From: Batkoa obscura
Lineage: Eukaryota; Entomophthoromycota; Entomophthoromycetes; Entomophthorales; Batkoaceae
Direction: 5' to 3'
DNA length: 64,000 nt
NCBI GenBank assembly: GCA_030770535.1
Contig: JASVEC010000003.1
Coordinates: 434,001-498,000 of the forward strand
In this document: positions 1-12,200 of the stretch, piece by piece
How positions within the stretch are numbered: the first letter of the stretch is position 1
How the letters are laid out: the number at the start of each line of letters is the position of its first letter
The notes under the pieces: model-generated
The model's input: only the letters and a program-made list of their open reading frames with translations
Databases searched by the model: none
What the model was told of the DNA's origin: nothing
Made by a program: the position numbers and the translations under genes

Positions 1-562
1 ATAAAAATACTATAATTTTAATTATAATTAATGAAAGTTCTATTACAATATCAATTTTTTTGCTTTTTAAATTTAATTATTATTTAAAAATTTATTCATT
101 TTGTTCAAATACATTTTTCTAAATAGTTTGATAGGTTTGTAAAACTTGTAATAACTTTATTTTAATTTTTTAATTTTATAAAAGTAAATTTTTATTTATG
201 CAACTATTAAGTTTAATTCTATATAATAGAATAGATCTCAGCCAAAATTTAACTATTTTTCAGCAAATTTGGAGTTTTTTTTACAAATTGTATCTTCAGG
301 TGATGAAATTATAAGATAAATTGCATTTCATAAAAGAAATTTCAAGTTGGTTGAAAATATTTAAAAGCTAATAAAAACTACTTGATATTAGATTGAAAAG
401 TGATTTGAATTCAGACGTTAAGGGGTTCAAATTTACTAGCTTTTTATTTGCTTAATTTTTATCCCACAAAGGATTGGATTTTCTATACAAAACACTAAAT
501 TGAAAAAATTAAAAAACAACTTCCTTCTTTAAGCTTCAAGTTAACAAAGATTCTATAACAAA
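1..562. other. Intergenic, no gene seen
   Basis: AT-rich sequence upstream of the La gene. I see no open frame of substance, no RNA gene and no recognisable repeat. The last ~100 bases presumably hold the La promoter and leader, but no element can be named from sequence alone. Confidence 0.6.
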
Positions 563-1882
563 ATGAGTGAAGTACAAGATAAATCTACTGTTGAACTCAA
601 AGTTCAGGAATCGAGAGAACAAGAAAAGCCCACCATTGAAAGCAAAGTCAAAGAGTTAAGCGAGCAAGAGTTAGCTAATTTAAAAGTTGATGTAGTTAAA
701 CAATTTGAGTTCTATTTTTCAAAGTATAACTTACCCAGAGACAAATACTTAAAGAACGTTATTACTAATGACCCAGATTTTAAAGTTGATGTTGACAAAA
801 TCTTAAGCTTTAAAAAAGTAAAGAAATACCAATCATACAAGGACTTAGTATTGGAAGCGTTGAAGGGATCCAAGACACTTGAAGTAAAAGACGAGAAAGT
901 AGGCCCAGTCACAAAATTTGATTTGGAGGTCGATTTAGATGAAATTATTGATCGTAGTATTTATTTAAGAGGTTTTGATAAATTAGAGTATTCTCAATTA
1001 GCAGAAGAGCTTCATGAATTCATGGCTGAAAAGATTAAAGAAGTTGGTTCAGATAATGAAGATGCTCTCCCAGAAGAGCAAATTGCAAGAGTTGATTTGC
1101 GTACATATTTTAACAAAAAAAGTAATAGCAGAGGGTTTAAGGTACTTTATTTTTTATTCATTTTTTCGGTTTATTAAATTTAGGTTTAGGGTTCTGTCTA
1201 TATTGAATTTATTGAAAAAAAGTATGCTGATAAGTTTTATGAATACTATAAACAAAAGGATCTCAAATTCAAAAATATAAAGTTACAAATATTAACACGG
1301 TAAGATTTCTTGATTTATATCTAATAAAAAATTAATGTAGATTTTAGTAAGCAACATGAAGCAAAAAGTAAAGTAGCAGACACCTATTCAGGTTTTGAAG
1401 CATGGACAATAGATGGGTTGGACAGAAAAAGCATGTTTCAAATCACCGGAGCCACTGGACATCTCGATTTTGATCCAGCTATTAGGCTTTTTTACGAAAC
1501 TATATCTGGAATTAACTATATTGCATTTGAAAAAAATATTTCTGATGACAATAGCCCAAAAAAGATTTACGTCATATTACATGAAGATCGTGATACTGAA
1601 GTAGCTATGCAAAACTTTAATTCCGTCAAAAGAAAATTAAGCTATAAAGTAAAATCTACGGATGAAGAAGATGTTGAAGCAACCTTAAAAGCTGAGCCAT
1701 TAGGCGAAGTTGAATTGGATTCTACTTATGCGCTCCGAGATGATTTATTAAAAATGAAAATAGTATGTAATGGCAAAGAATTGCACTCCCTAAATAAGGA
1801 TTTTAATGGAAAAGGACCTAAAGGTTTAAAACGTGGAAACAGCATTAAATTTTCAAAATCCAAGGCTTTTAGAAAAGCTTAG
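563..1882 (+). CDS. LHP1: La protein (La/SSB, Lhp1 family RNA chaperone)
   Basis: La proteins bind the 3' oligo-U ends of new RNA polymerase III transcripts in the nucleus and help tRNA maturation. Three exons, 563-1141, 1190-1299 and 1348-1882, give a 407-residue protein, a normal length for the family. Residues ~40-112 form the La motif (key stretch FYFSKYNLPRDKYL, matching the YYFGDxNLPRDKFL pattern). Residues ~131-235 form an RRM with RNP2-like SIYLRGF and an RNP1-like RGFKGSVYIEF that only appears once the 48-bp intron is removed. A second, atypical RRM lies at about 255-345 and the C-terminus is basic. The 3' splice site of intron 2 is the second AG; the first would bring in a stop at once. 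The start is the first ATG and begins MSEVQDK. Identification is firm. Confidence 0.93.
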
Positions 1883-2044
1883 ATAAAATAGTTCCAGAAT
1901 GAATTATTAATTATAAAATTTTTAAACATCTTTATTGAATATTGTGCTGATGTTTATAGTAATAAAGTATTAAAATGAAATGTTATTTATATACATGATT
2001 TTTATTTTAAATTAACTATTTAATTTGGATAAAATGTTTGGAAG

Positions 2045-2151
2045 ATATGGGATGTTTTTTTTGGTTTCATTACTTTTTCCATTTTTTAAGCGCTACTTGA
2101 GTGGAAAAATTGTTAGTAAAATCCTTAAATACAAAAATACATCCCCAAATA
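2045..2151 (+). mobile_element. Palindromic MITE, copy 1
   Basis: About 105 bp running from GGG(A/G)TGTTTTTTTTGG through a central AAGCGCT to AAAATACATCCCC. The two ends are inverted complements, and the middle (TTTTCCA...AGCGCT...TGGAAAA) is also an imperfect palindrome, so the whole element can fold on itself. No coding capacity. The same unit recurs many times in this window in both orientations. Confidence 0.85.
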
Positions 2152-2419
2152 GTTGGCTGAAATATAGTACTGATACTAGATTACATCTTTTGTATTTAGA
2201 TTTTCTAATGTATAAATTATAGTTAATTAAATCTTATTTAAGTTTAATTGACCTTTTAAATACCAAGTTTTTCAAAAAATTACTGATCTAATAAAGCAAT
2301 TTTTAGAGCTAAATTTTCATATTGTAATAAATTGTTTGACTAAGTTTTCAATTTAGACTTAGAATCTAATAAAATAATCATTATGCTTTTAAGTTAGATT
2401 CAGATATATAAATAAGCAT

Positions 2420-2880
2420 TGTGAAAGTTGATACTTAGTGGCCGAAGTTAAAAGCTACTCTTGCTTAATTAACTTGCCTTGAGTCGAACGGTCTTAGTTT
2501 ATGTAACTAAGATAGACTTAACTTAATAGAAATAGTACGTAATAAGCTACGAATTATGTAAACAGATACAATGGGAGATACTACCGTAAAATCTATATAA
2601 GATGTTGTCAGAAAGACTTAGTGACTTTATTAACGATATGTTATCGGGGAGTAATCCAATTAAAAAAGCCTTGAGTTATCATATTGAAGAATCCCTTTTA
2701 TACTCCAATAAGTATGGATATTAAAAGGAGATAATACTCTTTGTAATATGAAGTTATAAATTCTCGCAGCAAATCAAAATAAGGAACTCTGAGTTGATTG
2801 TGCTTGAACTTGAGAACACAACAACTTAAGTGATTGTTGTGTTGTAATCAATCCGAGAGCTAAATAAAGCAATGTTTCAC
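2420..2880 (+). mobile_element. Solo LTR A (retrotransposon LTR)
   Basis: Begins TGTGAAAG and ends TTTCAC(A), the inverted termini shared by all LTR copies here. The flanks AGCAT/AGCAT match if the end is set at TTTCAC. About 461 bp. Very similar to LTR C, so the two are likely close in age. No internal coding region on either side, hence a solo LTR. The superfamily (Copia or Gypsy) cannot be decided from the LTR alone. Confidence 0.85.
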
Positions 2881-2968
2881 AGCATAAACTGTCAGTTAGC
2901 TTATTTTTATTAAAGCTATCAAGCTAATAAATAATATGTTATAAGTAAATAAAAAACAATGACTAGGC

Positions 2969-3075
2969 TATATGGGGGTGTTTTTTTAGCTTCATCACTT
3001 TTTCATTTTTTAAGCGCTATTTAAGTGGAAAAATTACTAGTAAAATTCTTAAACAAAAAAATACATCCCCATATA
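2969..3075 (+). mobile_element. Palindromic MITE, copy 2
   Basis: Well-preserved copy, flanked by ATAT on both sides (TATGGGGG...CATCCCCATAT), consistent with a TA or TATA target. Lies just downstream of solo LTR A. Confidence 0.85.
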
Positions 3076-3300
3076 AAATGTAAAATATTCCTTTATTAGT
3101 TTAATAATTAATTATTACAATAGTTATGTTTTTATAATTAAACTAACCATAATTTATATAATAAATTTATTACAAATATATATACATATAATATTTTAAT
3201 ATAAAGTGCAAAAAAAGTTTCTAAGATAATAGTTTTTTTAAAGTTTTGTTGTATTTAGCTTAATAAACTTATTCTAGTTATAGTTATTTTTATTAATTTT

Positions 3301-3406
3301 TATATGGGGGTGTTTTTTCTGACTTCACTTTTTTCATCTTTTAAGCGCTATTTGAGTGGAAAGATTGTTAGTAAAATTCTTAAACGCAAAAAAATATCCT
3401 CATATA
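3301..3406 (+). mobile_element. Palindromic MITE, copy 3
   Basis: Same orientation as copies 1 and 2, with full ends (TATATGGGGG...TATCCTCATATA) and the central AAGCGCT. Slightly diverged at the right end. Confidence 0.83.
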
Positions 3407-3464
3407 ATTTATTAATAATAAAAGAATTTTTTTGCTTTATATAATTTGCTCAATTATTACATTT

Positions 3465-3492
3465 ATTTTATTTTATTTTATTTTATTTTATT
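3465..3492. repeat. TTTTA short tandem repeat
   Basis: About five to six units of a TTTTA pentanucleotide. An AAAAT tract of similar length sits at about 4983-5010 next to LTR C. Confidence 0.8.
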
Positions 3493-3798
3493 TCTAAGTT
3501 TATTTTAGTTATTAAAATTAAAATTCCTTGATTTATTATAAACAGTCAACTAAAAAACTTTTATAACCTTTTTTTTAAATATTAAATTTTACAATACTTA
3601 TATTAAAAACTTTAACAAAAAAAACCTTTTTAAATTTAACAAATGATTTATAATATTTTGTTTAAAAAAAACATCAAAGCAGGATTAAATAATGAAAATA
3701 CTTTTTTTAAAAAACAAATTACAATATTAACTTTAAAAAATATAAAAAAAACTCATGTTTAAAAATTCAAAATTATTATTTTTTAATTTTTTTAATTT

Positions 3799-4346
3799 TG
3801 TGAAAGTTGGTACTCAGTGGTAGAAGTTAAAACCAGTTCTAGCTTAATTAACTTGCCTGGAGTCGAACGATCTTAGTTTATGTAACTAAGATAGACTTAA
3901 GTTAGTAAGAATAGTGCGCAATAGGCTATGAACTATGTAAAACAAATAGAATAGGAAATACTACTGTAAAATCTATGTAAGATATTATCAGAAAGACTTA
4001 GTGGCTTTATTAATGGTACAATATCAGGGAGTAATTCAATTAAAAAGCATCGAGTTGTTGTGTTGAGTAGTCTGTTTTATACTCCAGCTTGGTGGGTATA
4101 TGTAAGGGGCATAATAATAGTTATTCTTTATTATAGTTGCCAAGTATGGGTATTAAAACGTGGACAATAAGTTCTTTGCAATTAGGGGATAGAAATTCTC
4201 ACAGCAAATCTAAATGAGGGATTTTGAATTGATTATACCACATGGATCACGATCAAATTGATTACAAGATTACAACTGGTTTTGTAAGCAAGTTAAATGA
4301 TTATTATCTTATAATTAATCCGAGAGCTGATAAACCAATATTTCAC
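3799..4346 (+). mobile_element. Solo LTR B (longer subfamily)
   Basis: TGTGAAAG...TTTCAC, flanked by AATTT on both sides. At ~548 bp it is longer than A and C because of extra sequence in the second half (around 4060-4160). Its 3' portion resembles that of LTR E rather than that of A, C or D, so at least two LTR subfamilies are present. No coding region attached. Confidence 0.83.
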
Positions 4347-4488
4347 AATTTTAAGTTTAAAGCTATTTTCATTAAATTTATTAATAAATAAAATGCTGAC
4401 AAGTTTTTTAAATATTGTAAATAAAATTAATATTTAATTATAAAAAACTAAAATTATTAATTTATTAAAATGTTTATAGCTTGCATAT

Positions 4489-4950
4489 TGTGAAAGTTGA
4501 TACTTAGTGGCCGAAGTTAAAAGCTACTCTTGCTTAATTAACTTGCCTTGAGTCGAAGGGTCTTAGTTTATGTAACTAAGATAGACTTAACTTAATAGAA
4601 ATAGTACGTAATAAGCTACGAATTATGTAAACAAATACAATGGGAGATACTACCGTAAAATCTATATAAGATGTTGTCAGAAAGACTTAGTGACTTTATT
4701 AACGATATGTTATCGGGGAGTAATCCAATTAAAAAAGCCTTGAGTTATCATATTGAAGAATCCCTTTTATACTCCAATAAGTATGGATATTAAAAGGAGA
4801 TAATATTGTTTGCAATATGAAGTTATAAATTCTCGCAGCAAATCAAAATAAGGGACTCTGGTTTGATTGCGTTTGAACTTGAGAACACAATAACTTAAGT
4901 GATTGTTGTGTTATAATCAATCCGAGAGCTAAATAAAGCAATATTTCACA
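4489..4950 (+). mobile_element. Solo LTR C with 5-bp target duplication
   Basis: 462 bp from TGTGAAAG to TTTCACA, flanked by CATAT at 4484-4488 and CATAT at 4951-4955. Nearly identical to LTR A. The clean duplication shows it is an insertion of its own and not the partner LTR of A. Probably young. Confidence 0.88.
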
Positions 4951-5007
4951 CATATAATAAACTATTAGCATTTATTTTAATAAGTAAAATAAAATAAAAT
5001 AAAATAA

Positions 5008-5040
5008 AATTCTTAAACATAAAAATATATCCCCATATAG
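5008..5040 (+). mobile_element. Palindromic MITE, 3' fragment
   Basis: Only the right end survives (TTCTTAAACATAAAAATATATCCCC-type end). It lies directly after an AAAAT tandem tract that follows LTR C. Confidence 0.65.
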
Positions 5041-5345
5041 GCTTTAATATAAAAAACTTAAAAGTAAATTATAAAATAAGTAATAAAATTACAAAGTTTA
5101 AAAACTTTAAATTGTTTTATTTCAGCTTTTTTTAAAGTCAAATCATTAGCTAAATTTTAAATATTATTGTTTTTGGTTGCAGTATTGATAATTTATATAT
5201 TAAAATAATATAAAAGTGTTTTTTTCAGTTTTGTTATTTTTTTTAAATTTTAAATTTAAATTTATAAGCTTTTTATTTGTATTAAAAATATAAAATAGAT
5301 ATTTATATTCTAATGCAATGATATTTTATAATTTTAATAAACTAT

Positions 5346-5682
5346 TATAAATTGTTGTTTATGCTGAAAGGTTTTACTTGTTAGACAAAAATATCTTCAG
5401 TAAATAAAAAGATATGCAGTTAAATATTGAGCAAAAAATTATTCTTAATAGCTTGTTTAAAAGTAAAATTTTGGCAAAATAAAGTTACAATAAAAATTGG
5501 CTTTTAATAAACCAAATTAGCAAATATTTGGCTTCAAAATTACCGCAAACTTGGTCACAATAAAGTTCCAAAGTTGTAATTAAGAATGATTCTTTGCTCA
5601 ATATTTAACTGCATATCTTTTTATTTACTGAAGATATTTTTGTCTAACAAGTAAAACCTTTCAGCATAAACAACAATTTATA
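5346..5682. repeat. Foldback element with ~100-bp inverted arms
   Basis: The left arm, about 5346-5448, is the near-perfect reverse complement of the right arm, about 5580-5682; a ~130-bp spacer separates them. The outer ends read TATAAATTG...CAATTTATA, so a TA target duplication may be included. No coding capacity. Unrelated in sequence to the ~105-bp MITE family. Most simply a non-autonomous DNA element with long terminal inverted repeats. Confidence 0.75.
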
Positions 5683-6409
5683 TCAATCTTCTGTTTCATA
5701 TACTATAGCTATATATTTCCAATAGTAATATCTAACAAGTGTACAGTTCCCGAATACAACCATTAGAACATTAATTATGTCATTTTAGTGATTATAAGTT
5801 CATTTTTAATCAATATTTGCATGAAAATGTAATCGCTATAATAATTCTAAACAAATGAATTTAACTATTGCAATGTATGTTTGGCTATACTAAATTGTTT
5901 TTATTTAATTTCATGTTTAAATGAGCTTTTTGGTAATTCCCAATTTATTGAAAATTTCGAACTGTATCAATCCCATAATTTGTTACCAATTCATATCTAC
6001 CCTTAGTTCATTGCTATCAGTTGTACGGCCTATTTAAATTTATTAAATAATTTATTCTTACAAATAGTTCATTACAATTTGCTAGTTGTCATGCAATGTA
6101 TATGATTGGCTTTACTAAATAAGACCATTGATTTTATTTGCTAAAAAATCAAATTGAGAAATTATTGGCTCAGCCGAGGGGCTAGAAAGTATTAAATATG
6201 ATTTAAAATAAGATAAGTTCTGGTTACCTTCTCCATAGAAATTGTCAGCACATTGACCAAAGATTGATACTAGGCTAGAATTAGTAACCTTATTTTGGAT
6301 AAGCTGCACAGTGTCATACATATTTTATAATTTATACTCGTTCAATTATAGTTGTTTATAGATCCTTTTATATTATTCTTTTTATTATATATTATATTTC
6401 AACATAGAA
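5683..6409. other. Intergenic; one weak small ORF on the minus strand
   Basis: No recognisable repeat. A 68-codon open frame runs on the minus strand from 6321 to 6115 and contains a GT...AG pair (about 6230-6184) that could be an intron. Nothing in it matches a family I know, and the flanking sequence shows no continuing exons. Treat it as unproven. Confidence 0.35.
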
Positions 6410-7492
6410 ATGTCCCTCAACGATAGTGATTTTACTTCAGATGCTTCAGACTTCCCTTTAACACCGGAATCTTCTTCCTCTGTAAGGGGGGCTCTGGGAA
6501 GCATAAATAGGCATTGTAGTGAGAATTTAAATAAAATACAACTAAATGGAGTAATAAGTCAAGGAACAACACATTTAGATCAAAATAAACTAAATGAAAG
6601 TGAGTTAAACTTTTTAAATCAGTCTGGCTTAAACAATGACTTTTTTAATAATTTAATTTGCTGTGGTTTAACAATAACCAATTATAAAAATATGGTCGAA
6701 CATTATGAGGAATACCATACGCCAACAAGAGATAAGGATGGAAACTTGATTAATTATACATCACAAACTATGGATGAAGCGTTACCACAAACTAGAAGCT
6801 ACTCCCAACTATTAGCTAGCACCTCGATACCAATTACTGAAATGCCATCCCTTGAGTTTTCTTTGGATGATTGCAATGAACAGATGATGGATAACTTTCG
6901 TCAAACTTATGGTGAGCACCACTTAAGCTTATGGAACCTTGCCGAGCAGGCGAGGAATAATCCAAATATATTTTACACAGCCTTAGAGCAATTGCAGCTT
7001 AAAGATAAGAACGTGGATTCTAATGATTGTATTATGTCATCTACTTCTCCTAGTGAGCCACCAACACAAATAGGAGATGATTTGGAAGAGTATGATATGG
7101 AATATCAAGCAGGATGCAATGACGATGGTAAAGTTTATAAATGTCCTACAGAAGGCTGCACCAAAATATACAAAAACCCCAATGGATTGAAGTATCATAT
7201 CAATCGAGGACGCTGCAGTACCAAATCGAACCAAGACAGTGAAAAACCATATAAATGTCAAGTTAAAGGATGTTTTCACTCTTATAAAAATTCGAATGGG
7301 CTGAAGTACCATATGCAACATTCCCATCAAGAATTAATTCCAAATGTTTCTAGCAATCATATAGAGGACTTGTCAGTTAATCCCTCTCTCCTGGCTTTAC
7401 ATTTCCGTAATATGGATCCTAATTTGTTAAACTTAATTTATCAGTTTCAGAATGTACCTGAAGATAATACAATAAACGAAAAACAGCTTTAA
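6410..7492 (+). CDS. SFP1: Sfp1-like C2H2 zinc-finger transcription factor
   Basis: Single-exon, 360 residues. Sfp1-type factors promote ribosome-biogenesis and ribosomal-protein gene transcription downstream of TORC1/PKA. The family signature is a split set of fingers: an N-terminal CCGLTIT...MVEHYEEYH module at residues 84-103 (Sfp1 relatives have CCGLTLPxxxxLLxHYEExH), and two closely spaced C-terminal fingers at about 245-269 and 283-306. Each C-terminal finger carries the diagnostic YKNxNGLKYH. The first of these has H...C in place of the usual final His pair (YHINRGRC), the second a normal H...H. An acidic stretch (GDDLEEYDMEYQ) precedes the finger pair. The start is the first ATG, after an AT-rich leader. 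Confidence 0.82.
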   Translation: MSLNDSDFTSDASDFPLTPESSSSVRGALGSINRHCSENLNKIQLNGVISQGTTHLDQNKLNESELNFLNQSGLNNDFFNNLICCGLTITNYKNMVEHYEEYHTPTRDKDGNLINYTSQTMDEALPQTRSYSQLLASTSIPITEMPSLEFSLDDCNEQMMDNFRQTYGEHHLSLWNLAEQARNNPNIFYTALEQLQLKDKNVDSNDCIMSSTSPSEPPTQIGDDLEEYDMEYQAGCNDDGKVYKCPTEGCTKIYKNPNGLKYHINRGRCSTKSNQDSEKPYKCQVKGCFHSYKNSNGLKYHMQHSHQELIPNVSSNHIEDLSVNPSLLALHFRNMDPNLLNLIYQFQNVPEDNTINEKQL

Positions 7493-7663
7493 AATAGTAT
7501 TTTTATTTATTTATTAAGATAGAGTGTTTATTATTAAAATAAAATTATTATTGTTACTACTTTTTTGAAGTTATATGTAATTACTTTTGAATCTTTTTAT
7601 CAAAGTTGTGTGTCTTGAATTTTGTTTGAAATTATAAACTTGTATTTAATAAATTAATTACTA

Positions 7664-7769
7664 AATATGGGGCTGTTTTTTTGTATTTAAGAGTTTTACT
7701 AACAATTTTTCCACTCAAATAGCGCTCAAAAGATAGAAAAAGTGAAGTCAAAAAAAACACCCCCATATG
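7664..7769 (-). mobile_element. Palindromic MITE, copy 4 (reverse)
   Basis: Full-length reverse copy (ATATGGGGCTG...ACACCCCCATAT) with central AGCGCTC, sitting in the short gap between the Sfp1-like gene and the GDSL esterase. Confidence 0.84.
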
Positions 7770-7894
7770 AAACGTAATCAAAATTCATAAAACAAGAAAT
7801 CAAAAACATAAATGTGGGGTAACATTTATGTTAAAAAGTATAAAAGATGTAAACAAAGGTCAGAGTAAATTAATTTTTTTACTAGAAGTACAAT

Positions 7895-9060
7895 ATGCTA
7901 AATTCGCTCATCTATTTATTTTCCCTATTTAATATAATTCCAAGTATTCAATGTAAATTTAAAGAGTTTATAGTGATGGGAGACTCTTGGTCCGATGGTG
8001 GTAACTTTCATTATTTATTAAATAAAACTTTACCTCCACCATACAACTTTGAAAATCGATTTTCTAATGGGCCATTATGGGTCGATGTCATCCATCAATA
8101 TTTGGGGGATGTAAAACAAATCAATTTTGCTTATGCCAATGCTACCTCCAGTAGTCAATATCGGAATAGTAAGTTAACAGTTAATTATTTCGAACTTATT
8201 TACTTAATTTTATAGATACTGTGCCAGGGGCTATTCAACAAGCCGACTCAGTTAAAAGATATTTGAATTTAGAGTGGCCAAAAAAAGAAGAAAGAAAAAA
8301 TATACTAGTTTCGTTTTATTTTGGTGGTAGTGATTATTCCTTAGGCTTTGCGTCTCCAGATTTAGTTAATGAAAATTATAAAGTGGCAATTGAACTTTTA
8401 ATAGAGAATGGTATCCAATATTTCCTTTTACCAAAATCATTCAATGTGCCTATGATCCCTCATACCAAGTATTTAGATCCTTATAGACTTAAACTTTATT
8501 TTTATATCTTTAGATTACACCTAATCTTCTTTGACTTTTTACTAAGGGATTTAAAAGCTAGTCATCCTAACGTGCATTTTTATACTGTAGATTTTGATGG
8601 TAACTTTTAATTTTAACTAATATCTAATAACTCATATCTCAAAACTTTTGATATAGAAATATTTAAAACAATAATTAAAACCCCCCCAAAAGAAATCCAA
8701 AAAACTGGAGGTTATAATTTAACTCATCCGTGTACTTTATACGAAGAAGAATCTACAAACTGTTCAGATCCAACAAGTTATTTTTTTTGGGATTTGGGAC
8801 ATGGAAGCAAGCGTATACAAAGAGTTATGGGTGAAGAAATGGTTAAAATTATGCAGTTAGCTCAACCCAGATACTTTAAAAAAGATTTTAAATTGAATTG
8901 GGTTTATCGATGGGAACTTGATAGGTTTGGAATCTTTGAAAATAGCTGTGATAGTGAAGAAATACCTAGTCATCATATTATGGACGATGATTACCTTATT
9001 TCTTTAAAACATGTCAGAGATTTAGTAACTTTAAGTATTCTTCATAATGAATACAATTAA
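7895..9060 (+). CDS. Secreted GDSL-type esterase/lipase
   Basis: Three exons, 7895-8168, 8216-8599 and 8657-9060, give 353 residues. A hydrophobic start (MLNSLIYLFSLFNIIPSIQC, 1-20) is a likely signal peptide. The nucleophile block follows as VMGDSWSDGGN, with Ser31 in GDSW. The glycine/asparagine blocks are visible as FGGSDYS, and the C-terminal block reads YFFWDLGHGS, where fungal SGNH esterases usually have WDxxHPT; the His is kept but the Pro-Thr is not. The middle exon reads through a hydrophobic stretch (YFYIFRLHLIFF) that could hide a further small intron, so that part is less certain. Known family role: hydrolysis of short acyl esters, often outside the cell. Convergent with the Ras-GEF gene 198 bp away. 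Confidence 0.8.
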
Positions 9061-9258
9061 ATTTGTTATATCAAATAAAAAGAACATTCATTTTTATTTT
9101 AACTTTATTTATAAAATTTAATAAAGGTAATTTTCCAAAAATATTAAAATTAAAAATTTGGTATATATTGTAAAGAAAGTTGATGAGTTAATAGATAGTT
9201 ATAATTTAACTTACTATAAATAGAATAGTTAAAAAGTGTGAGGAGTTCCGATACTCAT

Positions 9259-12200
9259 TTATAAGAACCCAGATTCATGAAGCAATCTTGCTATCTTTTC
9301 ATCATCTCTTTCCCTTGGTTCTAATTTTAATGAAATATCATATAATACGGTCATATCCGAAGTTTCTTCTATGCTCTTCAATATATATTCTTGAATCTCT
9401 GCGACTGAATCTAGTGAATAGGGGGAGTTTTGGAATTGTTGGATTTCTCTTATGGTTTCAGCAGTTTTGGCTTGTTTAGAGAAGTTGATCAAATGAGGGG
9501 CTGATGGTAAGTAATCTGGATTACCATCATCATTGAATGTAAGATCAGTAAGATATAATCCAAGGAAAGGTACACATGGTGGATCAACAGAGTGTAACAA
9601 CTCTCTATACTTTGCAAAATTACGAGATGTATCCATTAAAGCTTTATAATGTTCAAAAAGATGTACGGTTTTTACTGGTACTAAATCCCAAGTACGTTTC
9701 AATCGAAACACAGGTGCTACTGTAAACCCAGCTATAATGGCCATCATCGTATTATAATTGTTTAGTTGAAAAGCTTTATCCATAACACTGATGAAATGCT
9801 TGATTACCATTGTACGTTTCTTTACATCCTTTCTCATTAAAACAGCATCTGCTACCCAACGTGTGACTTTATTAGACATATCAGTCATTATCTTCACATA
9901 ACCATTAGCATCTTTACGACTCCAAGCTTTATTAAGGAATTCGGTAGGTTTAATTTTGTTATAATTGTTAGAATCAATAATTGTAAGTTGACGTGCAATT
10001 TCTAATGGATCAAGATCCAAAAGTTTAAGTTTGTTCATATTTTTAGGAAGGATAGGAGGCGGAGCAGTACGAGCATTTAAGATCATTTTACGAAGAGCAA
10101 CATCACTCGATTCTCTACGCTTAGAAATAAGTTGAACGATAAGAGAAGCTGGTTTAGGCATCACTTCATTCATAGTTGTACAAGCAAATTGTCTTAAATT
10201 TTCAAGGCCAACTTGATCTTCTCCTTCATTATAATATGTTTCTAACCATATTTTCATAATATTAAATACTCTTAATCGAACTGGTGTTAGTTTTTTTTCG
10301 GACCAAAGCTCTTGTTCATCTGGTTGAAGTCCATTTGGGCATTGTAAATTGAATCTTCTAAATAATAAATCAAAAAATTCGACAGTTGTTGTAAATGAAC
10401 GATAAGTTAATAAAAAGGTAGCAATAAATGAAGTATCAAGGGTATCATGAGATGTAAGGCGCTCTACTAATGAAACTACAGTACCTCCTTTAACAACATT
10501 ATCTACAATTATAATACTATCATCTTGGTAAGTATGCTCCAAGAACCATGGTTTTTCTATATGGCGTATGGATCTAGCTCTTGTTGGAGACATAGCTCCC
10601 ATATCAGAATACATAATGGATCCCTCAGCTCCATCATTGGAATTGTTTGATTTTACAGAGTGAGAAATAGAATGGCGAGTAGTATGATTTTGAGTTCTAG
10701 AATTAGGTGTTAAATTTTCTACATTACCATTTGGATACATTAAACGTGGGAAAGTTTCCATGGATTGTGCAGAGCGTATATTAGGAGATGGTGAAGACAT
10801 TGATCTTTGTCCTCTTTCAAGTGGTATCATAGGTTTATACTCACCCATCCCATTAAATTGATCTGGCCTTATAGTACCATTGGTTAAACCATTAATATTA
10901 TAAAAGGACATGGAAATGGCTCTACGAGGACGGAATTTTAATAACATTTCAATGGATTTGGAACCAGAATCATTATTGAGACTAGTTTCTATACGGTCAA
11001 CTTCTTTCTTTAATTGTAGGTATTCATATTGATCCCTTTCTTCCTGAAGAAACTTGGCTCCAATAAGTATTTTATAAGTTAAACATTCAAGTTCAGCAGT
11101 AGCTTTACGAACCTTTTCTAATCTAGCTTCAATGTTTTTTAGTCTAGATGCACCTTGAGCAGTAACAGTGAGTAAACCAGTTTGTTCATATAATGACTGA
11201 AGGTATCCATTAAAATTAACAACCATTTTTTCTGGAGAATCAGAAAAATTTAAAGTACTAACTGGAACTAAAAATTCCCCAGCATGTAAAATAATTCTCT
11301 TTATACATTTAGCAAGCTTTAAGCTATCTTCTAGATCCTCATTCCTAGCATTGTTAAGATAAAGGACATCAGTTGATATTTTTAATACAATTTCACCTAG
11401 CTTTTCAAAAAGATCAGTTACTTCTTCTGAAGTACTATCTGGTGCTTCTGAATCTTCTTGTGGTTTAACTCTTATCCCGTTTTCTTGTGCTGTTGTTACA
11501 AAATGACGAACAGTGAGTAATATATCATTTGATAAACTTTGGAGGTTATTAAGGGCATCGGGCGATGGCCAAATAGATGAAGCCATTCTAGAAGCTAAAA
11601 CTAACTTTCCTAAAGTTTTTAAAAGATGGGAATGATGTGCTTTTAATAAAGCATGTGAATTTAAAATGGAATAATCTTGTTCAGTGATTCCAGCAGAAGC
11701 TAAAAGTTTTTGAATGGATTTAACAATGCAATTGGTATGATAAACATAATCCCATTTTAACTTGTTTTTTATCGAATGATTCAAACGGTGAACAGATAAT
11801 ACTATTGATGAAGTTACTGAAGCCCATGATAATTCTGAAGAATCTGCATCTAATGAAGATACAAATCCTGATGGTCGACGCGCTCGACGTGGTTGTGGAT
11901 CAAATAATGGATCCGCAATTGTATCACTATCATCTGAAGCATCTGAGCTTTCAGAAATTGAAGAATTCCTTGAAGAAGTTATTCGAGAAATCGGTTTTGG
12001 CTAATAATTATGATTAGTTATTTGAGTATATTCGTATTAGTTCAATTTACCAAAATTCTAGCATTACTGTCTTGACATGGAAACTCCCAGGAAATGATAT
12101 CATTAATAAAATTAAAATAGTATTGTTTGCCACCCATATCACTAGTGACACCCCAATAAGGGGGTAATAATTTTGTTGGATCAGGTAATTCTATATACTA

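Noticed and set aside
2025-2222. 65-codon frame beginning MDKMFGRYGMFF
   Set aside because: It lies almost entirely within MITE copy 1 and its flank; the peptide is a translation of the repeat.
2420-4950. LTR A and LTR C as the two ends of one full-length retrotransposon
   Set aside because: They have different flanking duplications, and the DNA between holds MITEs and another solo LTR but no coding remnant. Two separate insertions fit better.
6115-6321. 68-codon minus-strand frame with a possible intron
   Set aside because: No family resemblance and no further exon. Mentioned in the intergenic note only.
7037-7330. 97-codon minus-strand frame
   Set aside because: Antisense shadow of the zinc-finger region of the Sfp1-like gene.
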